Made by a program: the position numbers and the translations under genes | The notes under the pieces: model-generated | The model's database searches: none | What the model was told of the DNA's origin: nothing | The model's input: only the letters and a program-made list of their open reading frames with translations | Shown here: in pieces, positions 21,692-35,200 of the stretch | How positions within the stretch are numbered: the first letter of the stretch is position 1 | Layout: every line of letters starts with the position of its first letter | Assembly (NCBI GenBank): GCA_036877525.1 | Contig: JAZGTH010000007.1 | Coordinates: 12,919,501 to 12,983,500 of the forward strand | Length of the DNA stretch: 64,000 nt | From: Chromobotia macracanthus | Lineage: Eukaryota; Chordata; Actinopteri; Cypriniformes; Botiidae | Direction: 5' to 3'

Positions 21692-24515
21692 AGCAGAAGT
21701 CAGGAATTGAAGAACTGTGTGTGTGTGTGTGTGTAAGCTGTTGTTGTAAATGTTGGGGCAGTGTGAGGGATTGAAGAACTGTATATGTGTGTGTGTGTGA
21801 GAGCTGCTGTTGTAAATGTAGGGGCAGTGTGAGGGATTGAAGAACTGTATATGTGTGTGTGTGTGAGAGCTGCTGTTGTAAATGTAGGGGCAGTGTGAGG
21901 GATTGAAGAACTGTATATGTGTGTGTGTGAGCTGTTGCTGTAAATGTAGGGGTAGTGTGAGGGATTGAAGAACTGTATATGTGTGTGTGTGTGTGTGAGC
22001 TGCTGTTGTAAATGTAGGGGCAGTGTGAGGGATTGAAGAACTGTATATGTGTGTGTGTGTGTGAGAGCTGCTGTTGTAAATGTAGGGGCAGTGTGAGGGA
22101 TTGAAGAACTGTATATGTGTGTGTGTGAGCTGTTGCTGTAAATGTAGGGGCAGTGTGAGGGATTGAAAAACTGTATATGTGTGTGTGTGTGTGAGCTGCT
22201 GTTGTAAATGTAGGGGCAGTGTGAGAGATTGAAGAACTGTATATGTGTGTGTGTGAGCTGTTGCTGTAAATGTAGGGGTAGTGTGAGGGATTGAAGAACT
22301 GTATATGTGTGTGTGTGTGTGTGAGCTGCTGTTGTAAATGTAGGGGCAGTGTGAGGGATTGAAGAACTGTATATGTGTGTGTGTGTGTGAGAGCTGCTGT
22401 TGTAAATGTAGGGGCAGTGTGAGGGATTGAAGAACTGTATATTTTGTGTGGACTGCTGTTGTAAATGTATTTTTTTGAGCTGCTGTTGTAAATGTAGGGA
22501 CAGTGTGAGGGATTGAAGAACTGTATATGTGTGTGTGTGTGTGAGCTGTTGCTGTAAATGTAGGGGCAGTGTGAGGGATTGAAGAACTGTATATGTGTGT
22601 GTGTGAGCTGTTGCTGTAAATGTAGGGGCAGTGTGAGGGATTGAAGAACTGTATATGTGTGTGTGTGAGCTGTTGTTGTAAATGTAGGGACAGTGTGAGG
22701 GATTGAAGAACTGTATATGTGTGTGTGTGAGCTGCTGTTGTAAATGTTGGGACAGTGTGAGGGATTGAAGAACTGTATATGTGTGTGTGTGTGAGAGCTG
22801 CTGTTGTAAATGTAGGGGCAGTGTGAGAGATTGAAGAACTGTATATGTGTGTGTGTGAGCTGTTGTTGTAAATGTAGGGGCAGTGTGAGGGATTGAAGAA
22901 CTGTATATGTGTGTGTGTGTGTGTGAGCTGCTGTTGTAAATGTAGGGGCAGTGTGAGGGATTGAAGAACTGTATATGTGTGTGTGTGTGTGAGAGCTGCT
23001 GTTGTAAATGTAGGGGCAGTGTGAGAGATTGAAGAACTGTATATGTGTGTGTGTGTGAGCTGTTGTTGTAAATGTAGGGGCAGTGTGAGGGATTGAAGAA
23101 CTGTATATGTGTGTGTGTGTGTGAGAGCTGCTGTAAATGTAGGGGTAGTGTGAGGGATTGAGGAACTGTATATGTGTGTGTGTGAGCTGTTGTTGTAAAT
23201 GTAGGGGCAGTGTGAGGGATTGAAGAACTGTATATGTGTGTGTGTGAGCTGTTGCTGTAAATGTAGGGGCAGTGTGAGGGATTGAAGAACTGTATATGTG
23301 TGTGTGTGTGTGAGAGCTGCTGTAAATGTAGGGGCAGTGTGAGGGATTGAGGAACTGTATATGTGTGTGTGTGAGCTGTTGTTGTAAATGTAGGGGCAGT
23401 GTGAGGGATTGAAGAACTGTATATGTGTGTGTGTGAGCTGTTGTTGTAAATGTAGGGGCATGGATTAACTTTGGCGTGTGAGGGATTGAAGAACTGTATA
23501 TGTGTGTGTGTGAGCTGTTGCTGTAAATGTAGGGGCAGTGTGAGGGATTGAAGAACTGTATATGTGTGTGTGTGAGCTGTTGCTGTAAATGTAGGGGCAG
23601 TGTGAGGGATTGAAGAACTGTATATGTGTGTGTGTGTGAGAGCTGCTGTTGTAAATGTAGGGGCAGTGTGAGAGATTGAAGAACTGTATATGTGTGTGTG
23701 TGTGCTGTTGCTGTAAATGTAGGGGCAGTGTGAGGGATTGAAGAACTGTATATGTGTGTGTGTGTGAGAGCTGCTGTTGTAAATGTAGGGGCAGTGTGAG
23801 GGATTGAAGAACTGTATATGTGTGTGTGTGAGCTGTTGCTGTAAATGTAGGGGCAGTGTGAGGGATTGAAGAACTGTATATGTGTGTGTGTGAGCTGTTG
23901 CTGTAAATGTAGGGGCAGTGTGAGGGATTGAAGAACTGTATATGTGTGTGTGTGTGTGAGCTGTTGCTGTAAATGTAGGGGCAGTGTGAGGGATTGAAGA
24001 ACTGTATATGTGTGTGTGTGAGCTGTTGCTGTAAATGTAGGGGGCAGTGTGAGGGATTGAAGAACTGTATATGTGTGTGTGTGTGTGAGCTGTTGCTGTA
24101 AATGTAGGGGCAGTGTGAGGGATTGAAGAACTGTATATGTGTGTGTGTGAGCTGTTGCTGTAAATGTAGGGGCAGTGTGAGGGATTGAAGAACTGTATAT
24201 GTGTGTGTGTGAGCTGTTGTTGTAAATGTAGGGGTAGTGTGAGGGATTGAAGAACTGTATATGTTGTGTGTGTGTGAGCTGCTGTTGTAAATGTAGGGGC
24301 AGTGTGAGGGATTGAAGAACTGTATATGTGTGTGTGTGTGAGCTGCTGTTGTAAATGTAGGGGCAGTGTGAGGGATTAAAGAGGTGCTGTGGATGTGTGT
24401 GTATGTGTATGTGTGTCAGATGCTGTTATAAATGTAGGGGCAGTGTGAGCGATTAAAGAGGTTGTCTGGATGTGTGTGTGTGAGCTGCTGTTATAAATGT
24501 AGGGGCAGTGTGAGG
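21692..24515. repeat. 2.8-kb minisatellite, about 62-bp unit
   Basis: Roughly 45 tandem copies of a unit of about 58-68 bases. Each unit contains GTGTGAGGGATTGAAGAAC, then TGTATATG, a variable (TG)n run, GAGCTGYTGYTG and TAAATGTAGGGGCA. Length varies mainly in the (TG)n run and in GAGCTG versus GAGAGCTGCTG. Two recurring unit types (GAGCTGTTGCTG and GAGAGCTGCTGTTG) are interspersed. Copies near 24370-24515 are more diverged, and two odd junctions (22440-22490 and 23458-23478) interrupt the array. The minus strand lacks stop codons, so it yields a 599-residue frame rich in THTH; that frame is an artefact. No coding role is claimed. Confidence 0.97.
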
Positions 24516-24519
24516 GATG

Positions 24520-27400
24520 GGTCGAGCTGTCTGTGTAGAGTGATGCAGGTCGGGTCGCCTGGCTGCTGACTCCACTCTAATGACAGAGAGGGTAATGACA
24601 GAGCCCCAAACAGCAGGAAGAGGAAGATCAATCTACAGCCGAGATGGAGAGATGGAAGAGAGGGGAGGGACACAGCGCAAAAAAACAGGGGAGCAAGATT
24701 TCGATTACATTCTCTCTCTACGTGTTAGACTGTCTGCGAGTGCATCTGCCTCCCCCGCCTTGCTGTCAGCCCATGCCACACATTAAAAACACAGCAGATC
24801 AATAACTATTAACACTCTTCAGGAGAGTCACACTGGCCACATCTCCCCCTCTGTATCCAATCCTGCGCCCCACTTTTGTTGATCCATGACACTGGCCTAG
24901 CTTATGGGCTGATGGGGGTTCACCCAGGGTCAGTGGGAATTGAGAAACATAGGGAAGGATGGACAGAGTATGGAGAGGTGAAATGAAACGGGACGGGAGC
25001 TACCAACCAGCTGCCTGAGCAAACAGCACACATTTCTCATTCTTTATCTGATGTTTTTCTGCCTCCGCTGCTCCTGAAAAACAAGACCCATCGAAACAAA
25101 TCAAGTATTCAAGAAGTAGAATCCAAATTGGGAACTTTTTTATTATTTAAAACTGGAAATAAACAAAGGATTTTGAAAAACTAAGAAAGCTTATGACATA
25201 AAATGAAGAACTATTTCTAGCCTTTTAGTCAGATGTAAACAAATCTGTGACATTGACCACACTAAACAGTATTTGTATATTAACAGTTGTTTGACTGTAT
25301 TTTCGGTGGATATCGCTAACAAGGATGGACAGATGGTTTACAAATGGAACAGCTTTACTATGAGTGGATATTTGTAATGAAAATTTGTAATGCTTGTTAA
25401 CTGGTTGCTAACGGTCCAGATTTCCTTGCTTCCACTGAACTACATCCTTTGAAACGCTCTCAGATCATGCTGGGATAACATGGATCATCAGTTGGTTTTG
25501 TTTATGCTGAAATACATGTTGTTATTAAAGAAAATGAGAGAAATTCTACTTTGCAATTGGGCTGATATACTAATAATACAATTTTATAATAGAAACATAT
25601 TCTTAATAAAGATTTTCACTACTCAGACTTTTGGACCCTACTGTACAATAGCCCACCTATTCACAAATACTCCAACAGTGATAAGATCTGCCTGCAGAAG
25701 AGGAAAACAACTGCCACCACAGAGCCATAACAACAACAACATTCTGAGTGATTAAAAGGGAAGGAGTTTCTGAGAACGAAAGATAAACAGCTTAAAAAAA
25801 TAGTGCACAACATAAAATTAGCTGCAATTTGGGTTAATTTCTGTTTAATTATCCTTTGGGATATGACTTGATCTACTGATCTAAACATTTAGCAGGATAA
25901 AGACTTAGTCAGCAACAGGAAAACAGAAACCTAAATTATTACCAGCACAAGCAGATGATTCAACAATATCAAGTTTCTCTCAATGACAAACAAAAAGTAT
26001 CAACTGATTAGAAAAAAACAGCCAGCAGCTGAGAAAAGGTCTGAGCTGTTCACACATGGCTCGTACTGGTAGAAATTTGTGCTATGTGTACCTCACTATT
26101 TCTGGAATATGGTTATTTAATTTGAAAAGGTTACTCCTAAACTTTCATGAAATCCTATTTTTCCACAGGACTAACTTACCAGGGCTGTAAAAAATCATAA
26201 TTATTATCAATTACATGCATAATAACATATAAATGTATTCATAAATTCTAATTGCTAAAATAATGCAATCAGTCTAATCTAAAATGATTGTAACATGACA
26301 TTTCGCTTTTGAAACATCATTTGTGCCAACCTTGTCACATTTATGTTTATCTTAGTAGTCAGTTTAATATCGATACAAGCGATTATATATCGATAATGTG
26401 TGTGACACACACACGTTAAATTGAGGGGCAATTGTTTTTTTTTAAAACTAAATGGACAATGAAAGCTATATTCTATATACATTATTAACATGATAAATCT
26501 GGACCTTCAGATTGCCTGATATTTAAAAGAAACACAAACATTTTTCTTACAATTTCTCTTACAAGTAATAACATTTAAAAACAAACAAAACAAAAACGAG
26601 TTTAAATAAATATTTAACCAGTGCTACATCTAACACATATTGTGCCTAAGTTCAGTATCCTGTTATTTTTCACTAGCACATTATGAAGTTTAAATGCTAT
26701 AGTCTTGTTTACATTAAAGACTTAAGCAAAACCAGTTTGAGAAACTGAATTCAGGCTCTTTTACCACTGCAGTGTGAATCAGAGTGAACTACCTTCACTA
26801 TTACTGTATACTGTAAATTGCTTTGGATTAAATGTATCTAATAAATGGCAAACTGACCACAGATTAATGACTTTATATAGCTTTTATATGGGCACATTTT
26901 CAGCAACAGTTTGTCTACATTTCTGGCCTTATCCAGCTGCCAAACATCTCTGGAGTGAAGTGAAACAAAGAGCCATGTGGCTTCTGCTGCTTTAAGCAAC
27001 ATTACCTTTAATCATTACAGTAATATAAAACCACACTTTCCCATCTCAGGCCAGTCATTACACCAGTAATTTGTCTCTTCGTTTGTGAGATGGGGCATCA
27101 AAGAGGTTTTTCAGTGTTCGAAGTCTATATACAAGACCTTCTATCTCATGTGAACTGAGGTCTGCTAATGGTGATCTGTATATCAGCCCAACACAGACTT
27201 CAGTGTGTTCCCGCTTCTTTTCTCAACAGGCCTTTATCTGAGTCCAAACCTCAAAGATCATAATAGTTTTACCTGCTTGTGCTCTGGGCTTTGACTGCCC
27301 TGAATGGGGAGGGGGTGGGGGTTCCAGCGTGACAGAGGACATGAGCTGAATACCTCAATACCTGTCAGGTGTACGGTAACAGCTCAATATTGTTTAAAGG
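24520..27400. other. Desert segment without recognised genes
   Basis: A moderately GC-rich stretch (24530-25080) is followed by AT-rich DNA. ORFs at 24491-24673, 25480-25755 and 26774-26995 show no family features. No clear repeat family is recognised. The GC-richer part could be regulatory but has no distinct motif cluster. Confidence 0.4.
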
Positions 27401-27419
27401 TTTGGATTGATTTCGGATA

Positions 27420-28260
27420 CCCTGGCCTGAGCAGAGTGGGCTAATGGGTATTGTGTCTGATTGCTGGATCATGGAATAATGCCATCGGTTTTATCTGTTG
27501 TCATGCCAACCTGGACGGAAAAGAATAGAAAAATCTTATTAAAGTTAATTGAAAGATAGAAGCCGGGGGGATGAATTGTGCCCACTGATAGCAGTATTTA
27601 CACATGCTGTCGGCATTATTCACTATAGGAATGATGCAAATAAGCTAACAGAGAAAACATACCCCCAAAAACTCAATTTGTGTGTGACAATTCCCGAGCT
27701 TTAACTTGACTGTGGGTGGTTGTGATGGAATACTGTGCGCAAAAGTGGTGCAGCTGCTTAGTGAATTCAGTCATTTAATGCATAGAAGAAACGACACCAG
27801 GAATTAGAGTGGATTAAATTAATTAATTAAGAAATTAATTCCCAGAGAAATTTAATAAAATCTTTTAATAAAAAAGAAACGTGGATCTTGGCCAAAAAGT
27901 GTCACAATAATAACCTGAGTGTGTTGAGAATGAGGGTCCATTAAACGGACTCCATTAAGGGCCGTGCCCATGTGTGAGGTATGCTGTGTCCAGTCCCTCT
28001 GCTTGGATGTGGGAAGTGTGCTACTGATATTGAGATGCTAATGGATTCAGTACAATTATCTCACCATTTGAGCAAATGGACTCAGCCATGCGTGTGTCAC
28101 TGTCTCAGAGAATGTGGCACCCTGAACGAACAGCTTTCATGAATATGTAACTACAGCTGAGTCTGTCTTTGTTACAGAAGGTCATTATGGAAGCAAAGCT
28201 CTTCAATGAGACTTTTCTGTCTGGGCAGCCAGAGAACAAGGCATCACTTTACAAAACACT
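27420..28260. promoter_or_regulatory. Candidate conserved non-coding element in the dlx1a-hat1 desert
   Basis: A non-repetitive stretch with balanced composition and multiple homeodomain-like sites (AAGTTAATTGAAAG near 27542, AATTAATTAATTAAG near 27818). It includes clear, complex sequence at 27440-27740 such as the CCATCGGTTTTATCTG region near 27482. No coding potential is apparent in either strand. It stands out against AT-rich flanks. Its role in dlx regulation is inferred from position only. Confidence 0.4.
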
Positions 28261-28495
28261 GCATGATATAGAGATGGATCCAGCTGATTCAGTGTTAACC
28301 ATTATACACACTTAATGAATCATGTGTATGTGCCGTGTCCCTGAAAACAGCGAACAAATATTAGTACTGTTGCATTGTGGGTATTGTAACAAGTCATGTC
28401 AAGTGTGACAGCAGGGTCCTGCTGTGACATCCAAGACAAAATTTTTAGAAACAAGAATATCATAAACCTTGGCATGTTTTTTTACCTAGCACAAA

Positions 28496-28640
28496 CACAC
28501 AACTGTAAATCTAGCAACCATATAGAACATCCTAGCTACCACCTAACAATCCCCAGCAAACTAAGCAAAACACCCTCACAACCACATAGCAATCACCCAC
28601 AACACTGTGACAATGTGGCAGCAACTTTAGCACAATCAAC
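28496..28640 (+). repeat. CTAGCAACCA-type degenerate tandem repeat
   Basis: Imperfect short repeats built on CTAGCAACCATATAG and CAACCACATAGCAATC run through the stretch. Very similar CCTAGCAACCACATAG arrays are common in cyprinid genomes, which supports the organism call. The plus-strand frame at 28396-28677 crosses it and is not a gene. Confidence 0.6.
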
Positions 28641-29163
28641 CATCACTCACAAGAATATGATCATACGTTATTTTTGAGCTCATATTAATATTTAAGAGAA
28701 TACGTTACTACATACATTAATAGTTTATTTAAAAAAAACACTAAAAAGCTAAATACTTAGATACAGAGATTGATCAAAAAATATTTTACCTGATACATGG
28801 GCCCTATATATATGTTATGCTATGTTACATATATCTAAAATATTGGGATGTTGTTTTACATCTTAAAATTCCTAAATACCATTTTATGACATACAGAGAG
28901 AGGCTGGGGAATAAAAAACACTGAGGTATGTCTGTCAGGGTATTTCCAGGTCTCCAGACTCACTGCTGCCTCTATTCTCAACATGTGTGTGTGTGTGTTT
29001 CGGCACGGACACAATGGTTGTCGTCACGTAGTCTGGGCTCGTAATGTGCTGAGAGATAAAGAAAAAGAGATTGTACATGAAGATGAGAGCAGGTTGACTG
29101 GTACAATACTCTCATTTAGAGCGCTGAGCCTTCCAGGCTCACAGGCCGACAGTCCCTCTGTCT

Positions 29164-29299
29164 CTAAGCCTCAGCCCTAGGAACGATCTCCACCCTGGGG
29201 ACAGACAGACTGCTGATGTCTTCTCTCCACACATGAATCACACGCTTGAGTTTTCTGTCCTCCAAAGAGATGCTTGGGGCAAACTTAGTTGTATAGCCT
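29164..29299 (-). other. Terminal-exon-like open segment, unassigned
   Basis: On the minus strand an acceptor-like sequence (GCTTATTTTAG ending near 29300) is followed by an open frame of about 44 codons. It starts GYTTKFAPSISLEDRKLKR, ends VEIVPRAEA and then has a TAG stop. The composition is more protein-like than neighbouring frames. I do not recognise the protein and see no partner exon. It could be the last exon of an unseen gene or lncRNA, or chance. Confidence 0.2.
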
Positions 29300-32200
29300 A
29301 AAATAAGCACAGACATTAGTCTCAGCCACAGCACACCCATGGATCCCCCACAGTCTGTTAACTGGCCAACTGATGCATACTGCACGTTAAAATGGCAAGC
29401 ACTTTCTTAATCTGACAAACTCTAATCTGACTGGGTAGCTTTTACATAAAGCTCTTGATCTGGGGTGTGCAGGGTTTCACCAGTACATCTGCAAACAAAG
29501 TTTTGTTTAAAAGGTACTGGACTACAAAAATAATTGCTTTTGAGCAGGAACTGGATTTACCAATGTTTGCCAGGTTAGTGGTATAAAACTGTGCCATGGA
29601 TGTAACTAAACAGAACCTTTATTTGCTTTTAAAATTCAGATGGTTCAAAAGGCTGCTGTGATATTGGTGAAGATTGAAAATTCTGTTAATTCTGTTACTA
29701 TTCACTCACTCTCATGTCATTACAAACTTGTCTGATAATATAAAATATATGAAATGGAATGTCCAGAGCTCACAAGTAATTGTGAGTAAATTAGTGTGTG
29801 ATTTTCCAGTTTTGTGGTGATTTAATTTAGTGAAAGAACAAATTTGAAATCCTTACTGCATTCTGTTTTTATGGTAAAAATAATCAAAACTCAGTTAATA
29901 AGCAAGTACATAATAGATCAGTGTTCAAAATGGTATCCTTTCCCTGATTCGCAATGGTATACTTATAATAATGATTTATAATTTGAGCTGACTCCCAGGA
30001 AATGTCAGTTTGGCTTCATTAAACAAAAGGTAACCTGCAATTTTAAACAGGAATGGCAATAGAGAGGTGCTGTATCACAGCTTTAAAAATCAGACCTCTG
30101 CAGTGTGTCATGAGAGATTTATTACAGGAACAATGCATTTCTGGAGAATAATCAATGCATTCAGACCACCATATAAAGACACCCACTTATATGCTGCTGG
30201 TTAAATTTGTTTCACTGAAAAGATTTTCACCCTCACTGCCTCTTTAAAATCATAGGCATACACACAGCAGCCGGACACGCTGGTGGCCTGCCTCACTGCT
30301 CCAGAAATCAACATGGGCTTGTGGGTACAGATGCATCTCTGGTGTGCATGTACAAGTGTGCAGGGGGCCCCGTGATCTCATGGGCCAATCAGGCCTTAAC
30401 AGAGAACCCATAGGGCCCTGTGGAGCTCTGCAGAGCAACACTTTAGGGTTCAACACTGTCCTTCTCCTCATCATCTTCATCACCCGCCAATCAGAGAACA
30501 GCACTACAGACACTCTGAACACACTACACTCAGCAGGGAAGACACACACACACAAACGCTCTTCTACACAGACAGCTCCTGACAGAGAACAGCATGGGTC
30601 GAGAAAACACACTCACATACATTTCAAAAGCCATCAGTGGGCTACTGAATATACAATCACTCACACACACAGCATATTCTTACACAAGCCCCAGCAGGGG
30701 TTCCAATAGAGAGCCCACATTTTTTTTTTGACTCTCTCACACACACACACACACACAAGTTCTTTTTATTTCCCTTTCAAAAATATATCCTGCCATGGAT
30801 GTCTTTTACACACACACATACAAACACGCATCATTTAGATTTAGATGTCATTTCTCAGATTGGACACACCTGTAGGAAAGTACAATTAACAACAATATTA
30901 GACTGGAAAGTCAGAGACTGGAATTGTATTTGGTAATCTCTTGTTATTGTGTTCAGATTGGTTTCTAGGGCATTCTAGGTGGATAATCGCTGCTCCGCAT
31001 GAAAAGCGCACACCCTGAACTCTGAATGATGTTCTGGTCTTTAATTACAATTTAAGCTCCTGTAGGTATATAAGTCTAGATTGTTTCATGCTTTATCACC
31101 CTGCAGGTGAAAATTGTAAGTCTGGTCTCTTAGAAAGGTAACAGCACTCTCCTCTTCTCAAAAAACTGTCTGATTTGAGGTATCATTTATTCATGAAGTA
31201 TTAGTGATCATTTACATTTTTCACCTGCTTCACGATAAAACACAAAAAACAGACTTACTCAATACATGTCTAAAGACCGGAAATGGACCACAGAGACTTG
31301 AGCTGGATTCTTTTCATTTGGGCCGTTAGACAACCACATGAACTACTCAGAACATTCCCAAGAAGCCATCTCAGGATGCTTTAGCCATCACTCAGAACAC
31401 CTCAGCAGCCTCATAGCATGATTAATTAACATTTACTTGTTAAAAAATGCTTGAACCTGTAAAAAACGTTTTTTTATTTCTACTTTAGAACACATAGCTG
31501 ATACATTACATAACTGAAAACTCTACAGCTTTAAAATAACAATCTTCTGAGCAAAAACATTCTTTGGACTCCAACAAATCCAAGGTAAAGGTGCCCAGAG
31601 GCCAAAGCACCAGATTTCTATTGCATTTGGTCCATTTTCACTGATTAGTAGAACATATAAAGTGTGTGTAGACCTAATGATGGGGGCATGTGTACATCAG
31701 ATCTAGTGTGTGTGCAGTCCTCCAGACAGTGTGGAGTGTGTCTTTTAAAACCTCTGTGATTACAGCACCTGCGTGGTCCACCATCTCAACCAATCACGTC
31801 ACTCCATTGCAGAGGCACGTGCAACCAACTCATCAGTACCAAGAAAGACGTGATGAAGTTCTTCCGTCCAGGTGGAGGAAATACTGAATCCATGATTGTG
31901 CAGCTGTTGCTACACGGCTGACAAGGGCCGTGACTCACATCTGTCTAGCTGTTCTCTGCTCATTCACTGGACAAATGAGGAACTACAAAAACTCCAGGCA
32001 CGTTCAGTATGGTCTACATGACATAGTTTTAAAAATAATTTCTATTACATTATTGTAGTTTTACACCCTTTACACTAGTTATCTGAATTTTGTGTGTAGT
32101 AACTTGATGTTGATTGCATTAATGTTCATATTTGTAACATTAACGTTATAGCAGCTAAAGAGCTACTATAAGCAAAAGATCAATTATACACTGCATCAAA

Positions 32201-35200
32201 CTCAGAAAAATAAAGCAGAGAAACCATATGCCAACCCTAACAAAGAAAGCAGTGGGAAATTTGATTATTGAGTATTATTTGAGTATATATATCCTCAGAT
32301 AGGAACTCAGATGTTTGTCAGATGTATCCTCAGATGTTTTTACTGTAAGAGAAGATGTGACAATGGTCTTACTCAGACATGTCTTGAATGATTTATTTTC
32401 CGTTCTGATGATGTTTAGTCTGTTACCTCACGTGGAGTGTAGGCTCTTATACTGAAATAAGCTTTAGAAAGGATAGAAATTGGTCAAATAAATCTTTCTT
32501 CTCACACACAAAGGACTGGATTGAAATCTGGATTCCCCTCTGTGAGCCGTCAGTTGAGGGGTTAGAACCCGAAGAGCAGAAATAAAACCACATGTTGCTC
32601 TTTCGTCTTTTTCTTCTGTTTATTTTTTCTCCTGTTTTTATTCCGTGACTCCAGAACAAGCATCATCTTCACAGACCATTTCATACAGCTACACCATCAG
32701 TCAGGGTGGAGGGACAGCCTATCTCCAGAACACTTACACAATCAGCAGCTGCACTCTCCATCAGCCACACCCACTCAACACACACACTGCATTCACACAG
32801 TTGTTTGCTTGCAAAATGACGTATAGAGTGATACTGAGCATCGTTTTCTCCTTGTGGAGTGATAAAAGTAAAGATGACTTTGTCACAATGGAATATATGT
32901 AATATATGAATATATAGATATTAAATCTAGTCACATTTACTGATTTAACTCTTTTTAGTGAGTAATGAAAAGTAAATTTTAACCTAAAACATTAATATTT
33001 AACAATAAATTCATGTTTCTGTTGAACGTTTGATTTTCTTTTGAATGTCAGCCAATTCACACATCCTCATTCATTAACAATGTACTTTAAGTGATCAAAA
33101 TCTAATTCTACACACTTTTTGCTTTAATTGAAATGAATACATCACAGCCTATGTTAAGAAATGCCATGAGCTATCTTTTTTTAATATTTTTTTTTTTACT
33201 TATTTATAGTATGTGACTTGTCATAAAGCACAGAAACTAATGCTAACAGAATCTACTCATTTAACTATTTAAATAAATTCAAATGGAATTCCAAACTTGG
33301 AATTTCTAGCAAAAAGGGCACCATTTCCTGAGAATGGGCTGCTTAAATAGCCAACTATTTTCAGTATGGCATGTCAGTTATACTCAAAAAAGTATGCAGG
33401 ATCATATGGGAAAAATCTCAAAGATCAAAGAAAACAAAATTCCTAAACATTAGTCTCTGAATTCCACACATGCAGAAAAGCCTGGATCAAATCTCATCAT
33501 GTTAAATTAGCCAGGCTAACAGATTAAGATTAAGACAACCACTGCTATAAATGTAGTTAGGGTAAGAAGGTCAAAGGTCGGGTTCAATGATGAGGATGAT
33601 TTAGAGCAGAGTAATGTCTGCTCTGTATTTTTAATGGCATCAAAAAATATTGGGGAAGTCCCTGTTTACTCAACTGGTGCCATGTGCAAAGCATTATGGG
33701 AGATTATCTTTCTATAGAAGGTTTAAATGTTTATATAACATGAAGATCAAGTTGTTGTAACAGACAGGTATTGTGTCAATGACAAATCATCAGTCACCTT
33801 GCTGGACAAAACCAAATGGAACAGAGATGAAAAAGAGTTTTGAAGCCACTCTAGAGCAGGACAGGTTCAAGGGCTGACCCACCAGTCCGCCAAGCAAAAT
33901 ACTGCAAGATGCATGCAATTATAGACTCAGTCAAAGAGCACGCACAATTTGCAAGCCTATTTACACAGTGGAGAATGCCCTCCCACCCTGCCAGGAATAG
34001 AACAGATCAAGATTGGAAGATTAGTCTCTTTCCAACTGAATATGTTTCAGAAAAGCTTAAAAGTATTCAGTTAGACAAAGCTTGTTTTAGTGCACTGAAC
34101 AGAAGGGTGGTATCAGAAGTGGGAAACATCTGATTAATGACTGAAAAATTGGAACAGTTGGAAAACATGCAAATGGTGTGGTAAAATCCATGAACTGGAG
34201 GACTAGATCTCATGTGTGTGTCAGAATATGTGGTCACAGTAGGAGCTGAAATGAGTTCATTGACAGAACTCCTGTGACTGTGCTTGAGTTGACAAACACA
34301 CATGACATGCAGGTGTCTCGGCACGTTCTCCCTCATGAATCCGTATGAGGGCATCTAAACAGCAAACAGCCTTCTCCTGCTGTGAAATATCCTCCAACAC
34401 CTGTCTGAAGTGAGGGGCATGAGGGGTCTGGATTTTGGGTTGGGTTGGGTAAGGTTGCAGCATTTAAATTTAAAAACAAAGCATTTTTACGAAGTCTCAT
34501 TTTGAAGTTCCATTTGTGCAAAGCAAAAATCTTAAAATAATAATTATTCAGAGTTGCTAGGGAGCTAGCAACATGTGCTGTTTCCTTCTCTGTGCCCAAA
34601 GCAGAACACAATGTTTTAAGGATTAGACTGTTTTCCCTCTGATTTGGTTGGAGCAGGTCTCCCTTGAGGGAGGTGTAGAGAGGAGCCTGGAGGTCTTAAC
34701 AGACCACCAGACCTGCACAGCTGTGAGCCAGCACCGAGCTCTAGCAGCCCTCTGTGTTTCCTCCCCACCCCGGGATGACAGGCTGCCCTGAGGGCACAGC
34801 ACACCAATAATAACAACATTCAGCACACAGAGAGCAGGTCACCGCTGCCTTGACCTGCCATCAGAGCACTGAGGTCTGGAGTCAGAGCCTGGAGACAAAC
34901 AGAGAGAGCGATAGAGAGAGGAAATGTTGCTACAGTCACAGCACAAACACAAGCCATCAGAACACTGCCATTCTGATCACTTCCTGTTCTGTATGTTCCT
35001 TCCTGTTTTCAACACACACAGCAAAGAAACTGAACAAAAACATGTGAATATTATCAGTTGAGATGAGGCAAATACATCAGCGTTATACATCAGGGTTTCT
35101 GTATAAAAAACTAAATTAATTATCACAACAACTTATAATTCTGCAGGAAAGTGTCATCATTTTAAAAATATTAGATAAATTGAATATGATTGTTAAAAGA

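Noticed and set aside
21662..23461. 599-residue minus-strand ORF
   Set aside because: It is read through the minisatellite and consists of THTH and SLTLPLHLQQ-type repeats in shifting frames. The repeat unit simply lacks stops on that strand.
21692..24515. CRISPR-like array
   Set aside because: The units are contiguous tandem repeats without unique spacers, in a vertebrate genome.
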